Source of the DNA: Maea johnstoni
Lineage: Eukaryota > Annelida > Polychaeta > Spionida > Magelonidae
DNA: 64,000 nucleotides
Assembly (NCBI GenBank): GCA_963942565.1
Contig: OZ012690.1
Span: 39,105,026-39,169,025, forward strand
Direction of reading: 5' to 3'
Both the position numbers and the translations under genes were made by a program. The notes under the pieces are model-generated. The model was given only the letters and a program-made list of their open reading frames with translations, was not told the DNA's origin and ran no database searches. This document shows positions 26,203 through 40,250 of this stretch, piece by piece (within the stretch, counting starts at the first letter, position 1; every line of letters begins with the position of its first letter).

Positions 26203-27029
26203 GAGCTGAAATAGTCTCTGACATGGCAGAGCGAGCAAACATTTTTTCATATTTTTTTCAATTTTATATGACTTTAAGGCAACTATAAATATTTGCTGGC
26301 AATTAAGACAATAGATATTTGAATCACAATTTTTCTTTCTTTATTTGTTTTAAAAGGGCCCTAAAGGCTCACATACATATCAGCTTATATGAAAGTAATA
26401 CACTTCAAGAACAGGATGCTGCCCTTCTTTTTCTCTCAGTGATCCCACGAGGGGAGATTTTTCCATATTGCCATCATCCTGCTCAGCCCCTGGCAGCGAC
26501 CATGTTTTTCAATTGGGTGGCAATCTGCCCCTTGCTCTGTGCTTCCTGCCCCTAGCTCTGTGCTTATAACAATTGCTATTGACTGTTAGGTGTCTCTCAC
26601 CACTGCTCAGGTTCAAACTCCATCCAGGGCATGTGAGAAAATTGCCAGTGACTTGGGGTTAGTCGGTGGTTTTTGCCGGGTACTCCGTTTACACCCGACA
26701 GTTACAACTGGCTAGTCACGACTTTGCCGCAATTTGGCAGAAAAAGTGATGATAATCGAAATTCCGAATTGCAAATCAATGTACTTCGCAAATTGTAAGG
26801 CACATTAAGAAAAGTGGTCTGTCAGATCTATGAGTGTGGATCTTTACAAAGTCCATGATACTATGATTGAGGAAACATATTTGTTAAACATCGAACCATC
26901 ACAAGCAAACGCCTATGGCAATCCATCGGGGTAGTGCATGTTAATTAAATCAAGTTGCCTGCAGATATCTTTTCCGGACAAAGATTATTTCTGATGAGTT
27001 TTGGAAGCAACGATCAGCTCGCAGTACAA

Positions 27030-27101
27030 GCCGTGATCGTATAGTGGTTAGTACCTCTCGTTGTGGCCGAGAAAACCCAGGTTCGAATCCTGGTCACGGC
27101 A
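27030..27101 (+). tRNA. tRNA-His (GTG), copy 25
   Basis: Consensus gene; the 5' flank has a shortened A run (GGACAAAGATT) and the trailer is GAAAAAGTC. L spacer follows. Confidence 0.97.
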
Positions 27102-28332
27102 GAGCTGAAAAAGTCTCTGACATGGCAGAGCGAGCAAACATTTTTTCATATTTTTTTCAATTTTATATGACTTTAAGACAACTATTTTTATTTATGGCAA
27201 TTAAGACAATAGATATTTGAATCACAATTTTTTTTATTTATTTGTGTTAAGACCAGGCACATATATTCAAGTATATGTAACCATTTGAATCCATACTATA
27301 CAAGTATTACTTCTGTTTGCCGGATCCTTGATAGGATATCAACATTCAAAATGACTCAATATTCACAAATTTATTCCATAGGCTACCTTTAGTCCGGTAA
27401 AATATGGTTCTAAATACATGCTTTACAAATTAGATAAATACAGTATTCCCTGTATAAAGGACAATTACACCATGAATCATACATAGGCCCAACAAGATTC
27501 TTAGAGTATTCCCACCCCTGCCAACCTTCCTACAAGAAGTATATTGATGTTTAAACACATCCTAAGATGCAATAAATAGAGGGGCCATTTTCGTCTATTA
27601 ATAGTTTATCTCAGGCTGTGTGGTACCCGTAAGTCATTAGCAGTAAGGTAACAGAAAACTATGCGGAGGCAAAAATATGAGATTCTTTAAAACATTTAGA
27701 ATTATTTCCAATTATATAATTATTTCTTTTGGAATTTTTGTTAAAAATACGAAAAAAGATTATCTTCCAACTTTTAGTTTGCAAATCCTTGACACAAAGT
27801 CGTTAAAATCCAAAGTTATATCAACGTATGCATGTGTTTAACTTAATAAAGGCCTGCCGCCGCATGACCGTGTGGTGTAAACCATTGCTATTGACTGTTA
27901 GCTGTCTCTCACCACTGCTCAAGTTCAAACTCCATGTGAGAAAATTACCAGTGACTTGGGGTTAGTCGGTGGTTTTTGCCGGGTACTCCGGTTACATCCA
28001 ACAGTTACAACTGGCAAGTCACGACTTAGCCGAATGTGGCAGAAAAAGTGATGATAATCGAAATTCCAAATTGCAAATCAATGATCTTAGCAAACCGTAA
28101 GGCACATTAAGAAAAGTGGTCTGTCAGATCTATGAGTGTGGATATTTACAAAATGTCCATGATACTATGATTGAGGAAACATCTGTTAAACATCGAACCA
28201 TCACAAACAAACGCCTATGGCAATTCATCCGGGTAGCGCATGTTAATTAAATCAAGTTGCCTGCAGATATCTTTTTCGGACAAAAATTGATTTCTTATGA
28301 GTTTTGGAAGCAACAATCAGCTCGCAGTACAA

Positions 28333-28404
28333 GCCGTGATCGTATAGTGGTTAGTACCTCTCGTTGTGGCCGAGAAAACCCAGGTTCGAATCCTGGTCAC
28401 GGCA
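28333..28404 (+). tRNA. tRNA-His (GTG), copy 26
   Basis: Consensus gene; the trailer has GAGCAAGC and the first T run is interrupted (ATTTGTTC). S spacer follows. Confidence 0.97.
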
Positions 28405-29232
28405 GAGCTGAAATAGTCTCTGACATGGCAGAGCAAGCAAACATTTGTTCATATTTTTTTCAATTTTATATGACTTTAAGGCAACTATAATTATTTGCTG
28501 GCAATTAAGACAATAGATATTTGAATCACAATTTTTCTTTATTTATTTGTTTTAAAAGGGCCCTAAAGGCTCACATACATATCAGCTTATATGAAAGTAA
28601 TACACTTCAAGAACAGGATGCTGCCCTTCTTTTTCTCTCAGTGATCCCACGAGGGGAGATTTTTCCATATTGCCATCATCCTGCTCAGCCCCTGGCAGCG
28701 ACCATGTTTTTCAATTGGGTGGCAATCTGCCCCTTGCTCTGTGCTTCCTGCCCCTAGCTCTGTGCTTATAACAATTGCTATTGACTGTTAGGTGTCTCTC
28801 ACCACTGCTCAAGTTCAAACTCCATCCAGGGCATGTGAGAAAATTGCCAGTGACTTGGGGTTAGTCCGTGGTTTTTGCCAGGTACTCCGTTTACATCCGA
28901 CAGTTACAACTGGCTAGTCACGACTTTGCCGCAATTTGGCAGAAAAAGTGATGATAATCGAAATTCCAAATTGCAAATCAATGTACTTAGCAAATTGTAA
29001 GGCACATCAAGAAAAGTGGTCTGTCAGATCTATGAGTGTGGATCTTTACAAAGTCCATGATACTATGATTGAGGAAACATATTTGTTAAACATCGAACCA
29101 TCACAAGCAAACGCCTATGGCAATTCATCCGGGTAGTGCATGTTAATTAAATCAAGTTGCCTGCAGATATCTTTTCCGGACAAAAAATTATTTCTGATGA
29201 GTTTTGGACGCAACTATCAGCTCGCAGTACAA

Positions 29233-29304
29233 GCCGTGATCGTATAGTGGTTAGTACCTCTCGTTGTGGCCGAGAAAACCCAGGTTCGAATCCTGGTCAC
29301 GGCA
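29233..29304 (+). tRNA. tRNA-His (GTG), copy 27
   Basis: Consensus sequence; duplicate of the copy at 18,215. L spacer follows. Confidence 0.97.
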
Positions 29305-30537
29305 GAGCTGAAATAGTCTCTGACATGGCAGAGCGAGCAAACATTTTTTCATATTTTTTTCAATTTTATATGACTTTAAGACAACTATTTTTATTCATGG
29401 CAATTAAGACAATAGATATTTGAATCACAATTTTTTAAAATTTATTTGTGTTAAGACCAGGCACATATATTCAAGTATATGTAACCATTTGAATCCATAC
29501 TATACAAGTATTACTTCTGTTTGCCGGATCCTTGATAGGATATCAACATTCAAAATGACTCAATATTCACAAATTTATTCCATAGGCTACCTTTAGTCCG
29601 GTAAAATATGGTTCTAAATACATGCTTTACAAATTAGATAAATACAGTAATCCCTGTATAAAGGACAATTACACCATGAATCATACATAGGCCCAACAAG
29701 ATTCTTAGAGTATTCCCACCCCTGCCAACCTTCCTACAAGAAGTATATTGATGTTTAAACACATCCTAAGATGCAATAAATAGAGGGGCCATTTTCGTCT
29801 ATTAATAGTTTATCTCAGGCTGTGTGGTACCCGTAAGTCATTAGCAGTAAGGTAACAGAAAATTATGCGGAGGCAAAAATATGAGATTCTTTAAAACAAT
29901 TAGAATTATTTCCAATTATATAATTATTTCTTTTGGAATTTTTGTTAGAAATACGAAAAAAGATTATCTTCCAACTTTAAGTTTGCAAATCCTTGACACA
30001 AAGTCGGTGAAATCCAAAGTTATATCAACGTATGCATGTGCTTAACTTAATAAGGGCCTGCCGCCGCATGACCGTGCGGTGTAAGGCATTGCTATTGACT
30101 GTTAGCTGTCTCTCACCACTGCTCAAGTTCAAACTCCATCCAGGGAAAATTACCAGTGACTTGGGGTTAGTCGGTGGTTTTAGCCGGGTACTCCGGTTAC
30201 ATCCGACAGTTACAACTGGCTGGTCACAACTTAGCCGAATGTGGCAGAAAAAGTGATGATAATCGAAATTCCAAATTGCAAATCAATGATCTTAGCAAAT
30301 CGTAAGGCACATTAAGAAAAGTGGTCTGTCAGATCTACGAGTGTGGATATTTACAAAATGTCCATGATACTATGATTGAGGAAACATCTGTTAAACATCG
30401 AACCATCACAAGCAAACGCCTATGGCAATTCATCCGGGTAGCGCATGTTAATTAAATCAAGTTGCCTGCAGATATCTTTTTCGGACAAAAATTGATTTCT
30501 GATGAGTTTTGGAAGCAACGATCAGCTCGCAGTACAA

Positions 30538-30609
30538 GCCGTGATCGTATAGTGGTTAGTACCTCTCGTTGTGGCCGAGAAAACCCAGGTTCGAATCCTG
30601 GTCACGGCA
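30538..30609 (+). tRNA. tRNA-His (GTG), copy 28
   Basis: Consensus gene with the ATATTCTCTG trailer of its duplicate at 19,520. S spacer follows. Confidence 0.97.
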
Positions 30610-31437
30610 GAGCTGAAATATTCTCTGACATGGCAGAGCGAGCAAACATTTTTTCATATTTTTTTCAATTTTATATGACTTTAAGGCAACTATAATTATT
30701 TGCTGGCAATTAAGACAATAGATATTTGAATCACAATTTTTCTTTATTTATTTGTTTTAAAAGGGCCCTAAAGGCTCACATACATATCAGCTTATATGAA
30801 AGTAATACACTTCAAGAACAGGATGCTGCCCTTCTTTTTCTCTCAGTGATCCCACAAGGGGAGATTTTTCCATATTGCCATCATCCTGCTCAGCCCCTGG
30901 CAGCGACCATGTTTTTAAATTGGGTGGCAATCTGCCCCTTGCTCTGTGCTTCCTGCCCCTAGCTCTGTGCTTATAACAATTGCTATTGACTGTTAGGTGT
31001 CTCTCACCACTGCTCAAGTTCAAACTCCATCCAGGGCATGTGAGAAAATTGCCAGTGACTTGGGGTTAGTCCGTGGTTTTTGCCAGGTACTCCGTTTACA
31101 TCCGACAGTTACAACTGGCTAGTCACGACTTTGCCGCAATTTGGCAGAAAAAGTGATGATAATCGAAATTCCAAATTGCAAATCAATGTACTTAGCAAAT
31201 TGTAAGGCACATCAAGAAAAGTGGTCTGCCAGATCTATGAGTGTGGATCTTTACAAAGTCCATGATACTATGATTGAGGAAACATATTTGTTAAACATCG
31301 AACCATCACAAGCAAACGCCTATGGCAATTCATCCGGGTAGTGCATGTTAATTTAATCAAGTTGCCTGCAGATATCTTTTCCGGACAAAAAATTATTTCT
31401 GATGAGTTTTGGACGCAACTATCAGCTCGCAGTACAA

Positions 31438-31509
31438 GCCGTGATCGTATAGTGGTTAGTACCTCTCGTTGTGGCCGAGAAAACCCAGGTTCGAATCCTG
31501 GTCACGGCA
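31438..31509 (+). tRNA. tRNA-His (GTG), copy 29
   Basis: Consensus sequence; duplicate of 20,420. L spacer follows. Confidence 0.97.
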
Positions 31510-32741
31510 GAGCTGAAATAGTCTCTGACATGGCAGAGCGAGCAAACATTTTTTCATATTTTTTTCAATTTTATATGACTTTAAGACAACTATTTTTATT
31601 CATGGCAATTAAGACAATAGATATTTGAATCACAATTTTTTAAAATTTATTTGTGTTAAGACCAGGCACATATATTCAAGTATATGTAACCATTTGAATC
31701 CATACTATACAAGTATTACTTCTGTTTGCCGGATCCTTGATAGGATATCAACATTCAAAATGACTCAATATTCACAAATTTATTCCATAGGCTACCTTTA
31801 GTCCGGTAAAATATGGTTCTAAATACATGCTTTACAAATTAGATAAATACAGTAATCCCTGTATAAAGGACAATTACACCATGAATCATACATAGGCCCA
31901 ACAAGATTCTTAGAGTATTCCCACCCCTGCCAACCTTCCTACAAGAAGTATATTGATGTTTAAACACATCCTAAGATGCAATAAATAGAGGGGCCATTTT
32001 CGTCTATTAATAGTTTATCTCAGGCTGTGTGGTACCCGTAAGTCATTAGCAGTAAGGTAACAGAAAATTATGCGGAGGCAAAAATATGAGATTCTTTAAA
32101 ACAATTAGAATTATTTCCAATTATATAATTATTTCTTTTGGAATTTTTGTTAAAAATACGAAAAAAGATTATCTTCCAACTTTAAGTTTGCAAATCCTTG
32201 ACACAAAGTCGGTGAAATCCAAAGTTATATCAACGTATGCATGTGTTTAACTTAATAAGGGCCTGCCGCCGCATGACCGTGTGGTGTAAGGCATTGCTAT
32301 TGACTGTTAGCTGTCTCTCACCACTGCTCAAGTTCAAACTCCATGTGAGAAAATTACCAGTGACTTGGGGTTAGTCGGTGGTTTTAGCCGGGTACTCCGG
32401 TTACATCCGACAGTTACAACTGGCTGGTCACGACTTAGCCGAATGTGGCAGAAAAAGTGATGATAATCGAAATTCCAAATTGCAAATCAATGATCTTAGC
32501 AAATCGTAAGGCACATTAAGAAAAGTGGTCTGTCAGATCTATGAGTGTGGATATTTACAAAATGTCCATGATACTATGATTGAGGAAACATCTGTTAAAC
32601 ATGGAACCATCACAAGCAAACGCCTATGGCAATTCATCCGGGTAGCGCATGTTAATTAAATCAATTTGCCTGCAGATATCTTTTTCGGACAAAAATTGAT
32701 TTCTGATGAGTCTTGGAAGCAACGATCAGCTCGCAGTACAA

Positions 32742-32813
32742 GCCGTGATCGTATAGTGGTTAGTACCTCTCGTTGTGGCCGAGAAAACCCAGGTTCGAAT
32801 CCTGGTCACGGCA
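32742..32813 (+). tRNA. tRNA-His (GTG), copy 30
   Basis: Consensus sequence; duplicate of 21,724. The mismatch at 32,603 lies in its 5' flank. S spacer follows. Confidence 0.97.
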
Positions 32814-33641
32814 GAGCTGAAATAGTCTCTGACATGGCAGAGCGAGCAAACATTTTTTCATATTTTTTTCAATTTTATATGACTTTAAGGCAACTATAAT
32901 TATTTGCTGGCAATTAAGACAATAGATATTTGAATCACAATTTTTCTTTATTTATTTGTTTTAAAAGGGCCCTAAAGGCTCACATACATATCAGCTTATA
33001 TGAAAGTAATACACTTCAAGAACAGGATGCTGCCCTTCTTTTTCTCTCAGTGATCCCACAAGGGGAGATTTTTCCATATTGCCATCATCCTGCTCAGCCC
33101 CTGGCAGCGACCATGTTTTTCAATTGGGTGGCAATCTGCCCCTTGCTCTGTGCTTCCTGCCCCTAGCTCTGTGCTTATAACAATTGCTATTGACTGTTAG
33201 GTGTCTCTCACCACTGCTCAAGTTCAAACTCCATCCAGGGCATGTGAGAAAATTGCCAGTGACTTGGGGTTAGTCCGTGGTTTTTGCCAGGTACTCCGTT
33301 TACATCCGACAGTTACAACTGGCTAGTCACGACTTTGCCGCAATTTGGCAGAAAAAGTGATGATAATCGAAATTCCAAATTGCAAATCAATGTACTTAGC
33401 AAATTGTAAGGCACATCAAGAAAAGTGGTCTGTCAGATCTATGAGTGTGGATCTTTACAAAGTCCATGATACTATGATTGAGGAAACATATTTGTTAAAC
33501 ATCGAACCATCACAAGCAAACGCCTATGGCAATTCATCCGGGTAGTGCATGTTAATTAAATCAAGTTGCCTGCAGATATCTTTTCCGGACAAAAAATTAT
33601 TTCTTATGAGTTTTGGAAGCAACTATCAGCTCGCAGTACAA

Positions 33642-33713
33642 GCCGTGATCGTATAGTGGTTAGTACCTCTCGTTGTGGCCGAGAAAACCCAGGTTCGAAT
33701 CCTGGTCACGGCA
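33642..33713 (+). tRNA. tRNA-His (GTG), copy 31
   Basis: Consensus sequence; duplicate of 22,624. L spacer follows. Confidence 0.97.
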
Positions 33714-34945
33714 GAGCTGAAATAGTCTCTGACATGGCAGAGCGAGCAAACATTTTTTCATATTTTTTTCAATTTTATATGACTTTAAGACAACTATTTT
33801 TATTCATGGCAATTAAGACAATAGATATTTGAATCACAATTTTTTTAAATTTATTTGTGTTAAGACCAGGCACATATATTCAAGTATATGTAACCATTTG
33901 AATCCATACTATACAAGTATTACTTCTGTTTGCCGGATCCTTGATAGGATATCAACATTCAAAATGACTCAATATTCACAAATTTATTCCATAGGCTACC
34001 TTTAGTCCGGTAAAATATGGTTCTAAATACATGCTTTACAAATTAGATAAATACAGTAATCCCTGTATAAAGGACAATTACACCATGAATCATACATAGG
34101 CCCAACAAGATTCTTAGAGTATTCCCACCCCTGCCAACCTTCCTACAAGAAGTATATTGATGTTTAAACACATCCTAAGATGCAATAAATAGAGGGGCCA
34201 TTTTCGTCTATTAATAGTTTATCTCAGGCTGTGTGGTACCCGTAAGTCATTAGCAGTAAGGTAACAGAAAATTATGCGGAGGCAAAAATATGAGATTCTT
34301 TAAAACAATTAGAATTATTTCCAATTATATAATTATTTCTTTTGGAATTTTTGTTAAAAATACGAAAAAAGATTATCTTCCAACTTTAAGTTTGCAAATC
34401 CTTGACACAAAGTCGGTGAAATCCAAAGTTATATCAACGTATGCATGTGCTTAACTTAATAAGGGCCTGCCGCCGCATGACCGTGCGGTGTAAGGCATCG
34501 CTATTGACTGTTAGCTGTCTCTCACCACTGCTCAAGTTCAAACTCCATGTGAGAAAATTACCAGTGACTTGGGGTTAGTCGGTGGTTTTAGCCGGGTACT
34601 CCGGTTACATCCGACAGTTACAACTGGCTGGTCACGACTTAGCCGAATGTGGCAGAAAAAGTGATGATAATCGAAATTCCAAATTGCAAATCAATGATCT
34701 TAGCAAATCGTAAGGCACATTAAGAAAAGTGGTCTGTCAGATCTATGAGTGTGGATATTTACAAAATGTCCATGATACTATGATTGAGGAAACATCTGTT
34801 AAACATCGAACCATCACAAGCAAACGCCTATGGCAATTCATCCGGGTAGCGCATGTTAATTAAATCAAGTTGCCTGCAGATATCTTTTTTGGACAAAAAT
34901 TGATTTCTGATGAGTTTTGGAAGCAACGATCAGCTCGCAGTACAA

Positions 34946-35017
34946 GCCGTGATCGTATAGTGGTTAGTACCTCTCGTTGTGGCCGAGAAAACCCAGGTTC
35001 GAATCCTGGTCACGGCA
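34946..35017 (+). tRNA. tRNA-His (GTG), copy 32
   Basis: Consensus sequence; duplicate of 23,928. S spacer follows. Confidence 0.97.
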
Positions 35018-35845
35018 GAGCTGAAATAGTCTCTGACATGGCAGAGCGAGCAAACATTTTTTCATATTTTTTTCAATTTTATATGACTTTAAGGCAACTA
35101 TAATTATTTGCTGGCAATTAAGACAATAGATATTTGAATCACAATTTTTCTTTATTTATTTGTTTTAAAAGGGCCCTAAAGGCTCACATACATATCAGCT
35201 TATATGAAAGTAATACACTTCAAGAACAGGATGCTGCCCTTCTTTTTCTCTCAGTGATCCCACAAGGGGAGATTTTTCCATATTGCCATCATCCTGCTCA
35301 GCCCCTGGCAGCGACCATGTTTTTCAATTGGGTGGCAATCTGCCCCTTGCTCTGTGCTTCCTGCCCCTAGCTCTGTGCTTATAACAATTGCTATTGACTG
35401 TTAGGTGTCTCTCACCACTGCTCAGGTTCAAACTCCATCCAGGGCATGTGAGAAAATTGCCAGTGACTTGGGGTTAGTCGGTGGTTTTTGCCGGGTACTC
35501 CGTTTACACCCGACAGTTACAACTGGCTAGTCACGACTTTGCCGCAATTTGGCAGAAAAAGTGATGATAATCGAAATTCCGAATTGCAAATCAATGTACT
35601 TCGCAAATTGTAAGGCACATTAAGAAAAGTGGTCTGTCAGATCTATAAGTGTGGATCTTTACAAAGTCCATGATACTATGATTGAGGAAACATATTTGTT
35701 AAACATCGAACCATCACAAGCAAACGCCTATGGCAATTCATCCGGGTAGTGCATGTTAATTAAATCAAGTTGCCTGCAGATATCTTTTCCGGACAAAAAA
35801 TTATTTCTGATGAGTTTTGGAAGCAACGATCAGCTCGCAGTACAA

Positions 35846-35917
35846 GCCGTGATCGTATAGTGGTTAGTACCTCTCGTTGTGGCCGAGAAAACCCAGGTTC
35901 GAATCCTGGTCACGGCA
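35846..35917 (+). tRNA. tRNA-His (GTG), copy 33
   Basis: Consensus gene; duplicate of 24,828 with the same GAAAAAGTC trailer. L spacer follows. Confidence 0.97.
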
Positions 35918-37148
35918 GAGCTGAAAAAGTCTCTGACATGGCAGAGCGAGCAAACATTTTTTCATATTTTTTTCAATTTTATATGACTTTAAGACAACTA
36001 TTTTTATTTATGGCAATTAAGACAATAGATATTTGAATCACAATTTTTTTTATTTATTTGTGTTAAGACCAGGCACATATATTCAAGTATATGTAACCAT
36101 TTGAATCCATACTATACAAGTATTACTTCTGTTTGCCGGATCCTTGATAGGATATCAACATTCAAAATGACTCAATATTCACAAATTTATTCCATAGGCT
36201 ATCTTTAGTCCGGTAAAATATCGTTCTAAATACATGCTTTACAAATTAGATAAATACAGTATTCCCTGTATAAAGGACAATTACAACATTAATCATACAT
36301 AGGCCCAACAAGATTTTTAGAGTATTCCCACCCCTGCCAACCTTCCTACAAGAAGTATATTGATGTTTAAACACATCCTAAGACGCAATAAATAGAGGGG
36401 CCATTTTCATCTATTAATAGTTTATCTCAGGCTGTGTGGTACCCGTAAGTCATTAGCAGTAAGGTAACAGAAAATTATGCGGAGGCAAGAATATGAGATT
36501 CTTTGAAACATTTAGAATTATTTCCAATTATATAATTATTTCTTTTGGAATTTTTGTTTAAAATACGAAAAAAGATTATCTTCCAACTTTAAGTTTGCAA
36601 ATCCTTGACACAAAGTCGGTAAAATCCAAAGTTATATCAACGTATGCATGTGTTTAACTTAATAAGGGCCTGCCGGCGCATGACCGTGTGGTGTAAGGCA
36701 TTGCTATTGACTGTTAGCTGTCTCTCACCACTGCTCAAGTTCAAACTCCATGTGAGAAAATTACCAGTGACTTGGGGTTAGTCGGTGGTTTTAGCCGGGT
36801 ACTCCGGTTACATCCGACGGTTACAACTGGCTGGTCACGACTTAGCCGAATGTGGCAGAAAAAGTGATGATAATCGAAATTCCAAATTGCAAATCAATGA
36901 TCTTAGCAAATCGTAAGGCACATTAAGAAAAGTGGTCTGTCAGATCTATGAGTGTGGATATTTACAAAATGTCCATGATACTATGATTGAGGAAACATCT
37001 GTTAAACATCGAACCATCACAAACAAACGCCTATGGCAATTCATCCGGGTAGCGCATGTTAATTAAATCAAGTTGCCTGCAGATATCTTTTTCGGACAAA
37101 AATTGATTTCTGATGAGTTTTGGAAGCAACGATCAGCTCGCAGTACAA

Positions 37149-37220
37149 GCCGTGATCGTATAGTGGTTAGTACCTCTCGTTGTGGCCGAGAAAACCCAGG
37201 TTCGAATCCTGGTCACGGCA
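37149..37220 (+). tRNA. tRNA-His (GTG), copy 34
   Basis: Consensus sequence; duplicate of 26,131. S spacer follows. Confidence 0.97.
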
Positions 37221-38047
37221 GAGCTGAAATAGTCTCTGACATGGCAGAGCGAGCAAACATTTTTTCATATTTTTTTCAATTTTATATGACTTTAAGGCAA
37301 CTATAAATATTTGCTGGCAATTAAGACAATAGATATTTGAATCACAATTTTTCTTTCTTTATTTGTTTTAAAAGGGCCCTAAAGGCTCACATACATATCA
37401 GCTTATATGAAAGTAATACACTTCAAGAACAGGATGCTGCCCTTCTTTTTCTCTCAGTGATCCCACGAGGGGAGATTTTTCCATATTGCCATCATCCTGC
37501 TCAGCCCCTGGCAGCGACCATGTTTTTCAATTGGGTGGCAATCTGCCCCTTGCTCTGTGCTTCCTGCCCCTAGCTCTGTGCTTATAACAATTGCTATTGA
37601 CTGTTAGGTGTCTCTCACCACTGCTCAGGTTCAAACTCCATCCAGGGCATGTGAGAAAATTGCCAGTGACTTGGGGTTAGTCGGTGGTTTTTGCCGGGTA
37701 CTCCGTTTACACCCGACAGTTACAACTGGCTAGTCACGACTTTGCCGCAATTTGGCAGAAAAAGTGATGATAATCGAAATTCCGAATTGCAAATCAATGT
37801 ACTTCGCAAATTGTAAGGCACATTAAGAAAAGTGGTCTGTCAGATCTATGAGTGTGGATCTTTACAAAGTCCATGATACTATGATTGAGGAAACATATTT
37901 GTTAAACATCGAACCATCACAAGCAAACGCCTATGGCAATCCATCGGGGTAGTGCATGTTAATTAAATCAAGTTGCCTGCAGATATCTTTTCCGGACAAA
38001 GATTATTTCTGATGAGTTTTGGAAGCAACGATCAGCTCGCAGTACAA

Positions 38048-38119
38048 GCCGTGATCGTATAGTGGTTAGTACCTCTCGTTGTGGCCGAGAAAACCCAGGT
38101 TCGAATCCTGGTCACGGCA
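38048..38119 (+). tRNA. tRNA-His (GTG), copy 35
   Basis: Consensus gene; duplicate of 27,030. L spacer follows. Confidence 0.97.
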
Positions 38120-39350
38120 GAGCTGAAAAAGTCTCTGACATGGCAGAGCGAGCAAACATTTTTTCATATTTTTTTCAATTTTATATGACTTTAAGACAAC
38201 TATTTTTATTTATGGCAATTAAGACAATAGATATTTGAATCACAATTTTTTTTATTTATTTGTGTTAAGACCAGGCACATATATTCAAGTATATGTAACC
38301 ATTTGAATCCATACTATACAAGTATTACTTCTGTTTGCCGGATCCTTGATAGGATATCAACATTCAAAATGACTCAATATTCACAAATTTATTCCATAGG
38401 CTACCTTTAGTCCGGTAAAATATGGTTCTAAATACATGCTTTACAAATTAGATAAATACAGTATTCCCTGTATAAAGGACAATTACACCATGAATCATAC
38501 ATAGGCCCAACAAGATTCTTAGAGTATTCCCACCCCTGCCAACCTTCCTACAAGAAGTATATTGATGTTTAAACACATCCTAAGATGCAATAAATAGAGG
38601 GGCCATTTTCGTCTATTAATAGTTTATCTCAGGCTGTGTGGTACCCGTAAGTCATTAGCAGTAAGGTAACAGAAAACTATGCGGAGGCAAAAATATGAGA
38701 TTCTTTAAAACATTTAGAATTATTTCCAATTATATAATTATTTCTTTTGGAATTTTTGTTAAAAATACGAAAAAAGATTATCTTCCAACTTTTAGTTTGC
38801 AAATCCTTGACACAAAGTCGTTAAAATCCAAAGTTATATCAACGTATGCATGTGTTTAACTTAATAAAGGCCTGCCGCCGCATGACCGTGTGGTGTAAAC
38901 CATTGCTATTGACTGTTAGCTGTCTCTCACCACTGCTCAAGTTCAAACTCCATGTGAGAAAATTACCAGTGACTTGGGGTTAGTCGGTGGTTTTTGCCGG
39001 GTACTCCGGTTACATCCAACAGTTACAACTGGCAAGTCACGACTTAGCCGAATGTGGCAGAAAAAGTGATGATAATCGAAATTCCAAATTGCAAATCAAT
39101 GATCTTAGCAAACCGTAAGGCACATTAAGAAAAGTGGTCTGTCAGATCTATGAGTGTGGATATTTACAAAATGTCCATGATACTATGATTGAGGAAACAT
39201 CTGTTAAACATCGAACCATCACAAACAAACGCCTATGGCAATTCATCCGGGTAGCGCATGTTAATTAAATCAAGTTGCCTGCAGATATCTTTTTCGGACA
39301 AAAATTGATTTCTTATGAGTTTTGGAAGCAACAATCAGCTCGCAGTACAA

Positions 39351-39422
39351 GCCGTGATCGTATAGTGGTTAGTACCTCTCGTTGTGGCCGAGAAAACCCA
39401 GGTTCGAATCCTGGTCACGGCA
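39351..39422 (+). tRNA. tRNA-His (GTG), copy 36
   Basis: Consensus gene; duplicate of 28,333 with the same interrupted T run. The S spacer that follows contains the end of the duplicated block. Confidence 0.97.
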
Positions 39423-40250
39423 GAGCTGAAATAGTCTCTGACATGGCAGAGCAAGCAAACATTTGTTCATATTTTTTTCAATTTTATATGACTTTAAGGC
39501 AACTATAATTATTTGCTGGCAATTAAGACAATAGATATTTGAATCACAATTTTTCTTTATTTATTTGTTTTAAAAGGGCCCTAAAGGCTCACATACATAT
39601 CAGCTTATATGAAAGTAATACACTTCAAGAACAGGATGCTGCCCTTCTTTTTCTCTCAGTGATCCCACGAGGGGAGATTTTTCCATATTGCCATCATCCT
39701 GCTCAGCCCCTGGCAGCGGCCATGTTTTTCAATTGGGTGGCAATCTGCCCCTTGCTCTGTGCTTCCTGCCCCTAGCTCTGTGCTTATAACAATTGCTATT
39801 GACTGTTAGGTGTCTCTCACCACTGCTCAAGTTCAAACTCCATCCAGGGCATGTGAGAAAATTGCCAGTGACTTGGGGTTAGTCGGTGGTTTTTGCCGGG
39901 TACTCCATTTACATCCGACAGTTACAACTGGCTAGTCACGACTTTGCCGCAATTTGGCAGGAAAAGTGATGATAATCGAAATTCCAAATTGCAAATCAAT
40001 GTACTTAGCAAATTGTAAGGCACATTAAGAAAAGTGGTCTGTCAGATCTATGAGTGTGGATCTTTACAAAGTCCATGATGCTATGATTGAGGAAACATAT
40101 TTGTTAAACATCGAACCATCACAAGCAAACGCCTATGGCAATTCATCCGGGTAGTGCATGTTAATTAAATCAAGTTGCCTGCAGATATCTTTTCCGGACA
40201 AAAAATTATTTCTGATAAGTTTTGGAAGCAACAATCAGCTCGCAGTACAG

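Larger units (their letters stand above)
17650..28676 (+). repeat. 11,018-bp tandem segmental duplication, copy 1
   Basis: Sequence from about 17.63-17.68 kb recurs at a constant offset of 11,018 bp up to about 39.7 kb. It holds ten tRNA genes (five S/L dimers). Private variants such as an ATTCTCTG trailer and a CAAACATTTGTTC trailer appear in both copies. The only internal mismatch I noticed is C at 21,585 against G at 32,603. The breakpoint lies between the mismatches at 28,651 and 28,701. Ends given are midpoints of that uncertainty. Confidence 0.9.
28677..39694 (+). repeat. 11,018-bp tandem segmental duplication, copy 2
   Basis: Head-to-tail second copy of the block at 17.65-28.68 kb. 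The constant offset holds for every tRNA gene and every private variant inside, which makes this the youngest rearrangement in the array, or an assembly duplication. Confidence 0.9.
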
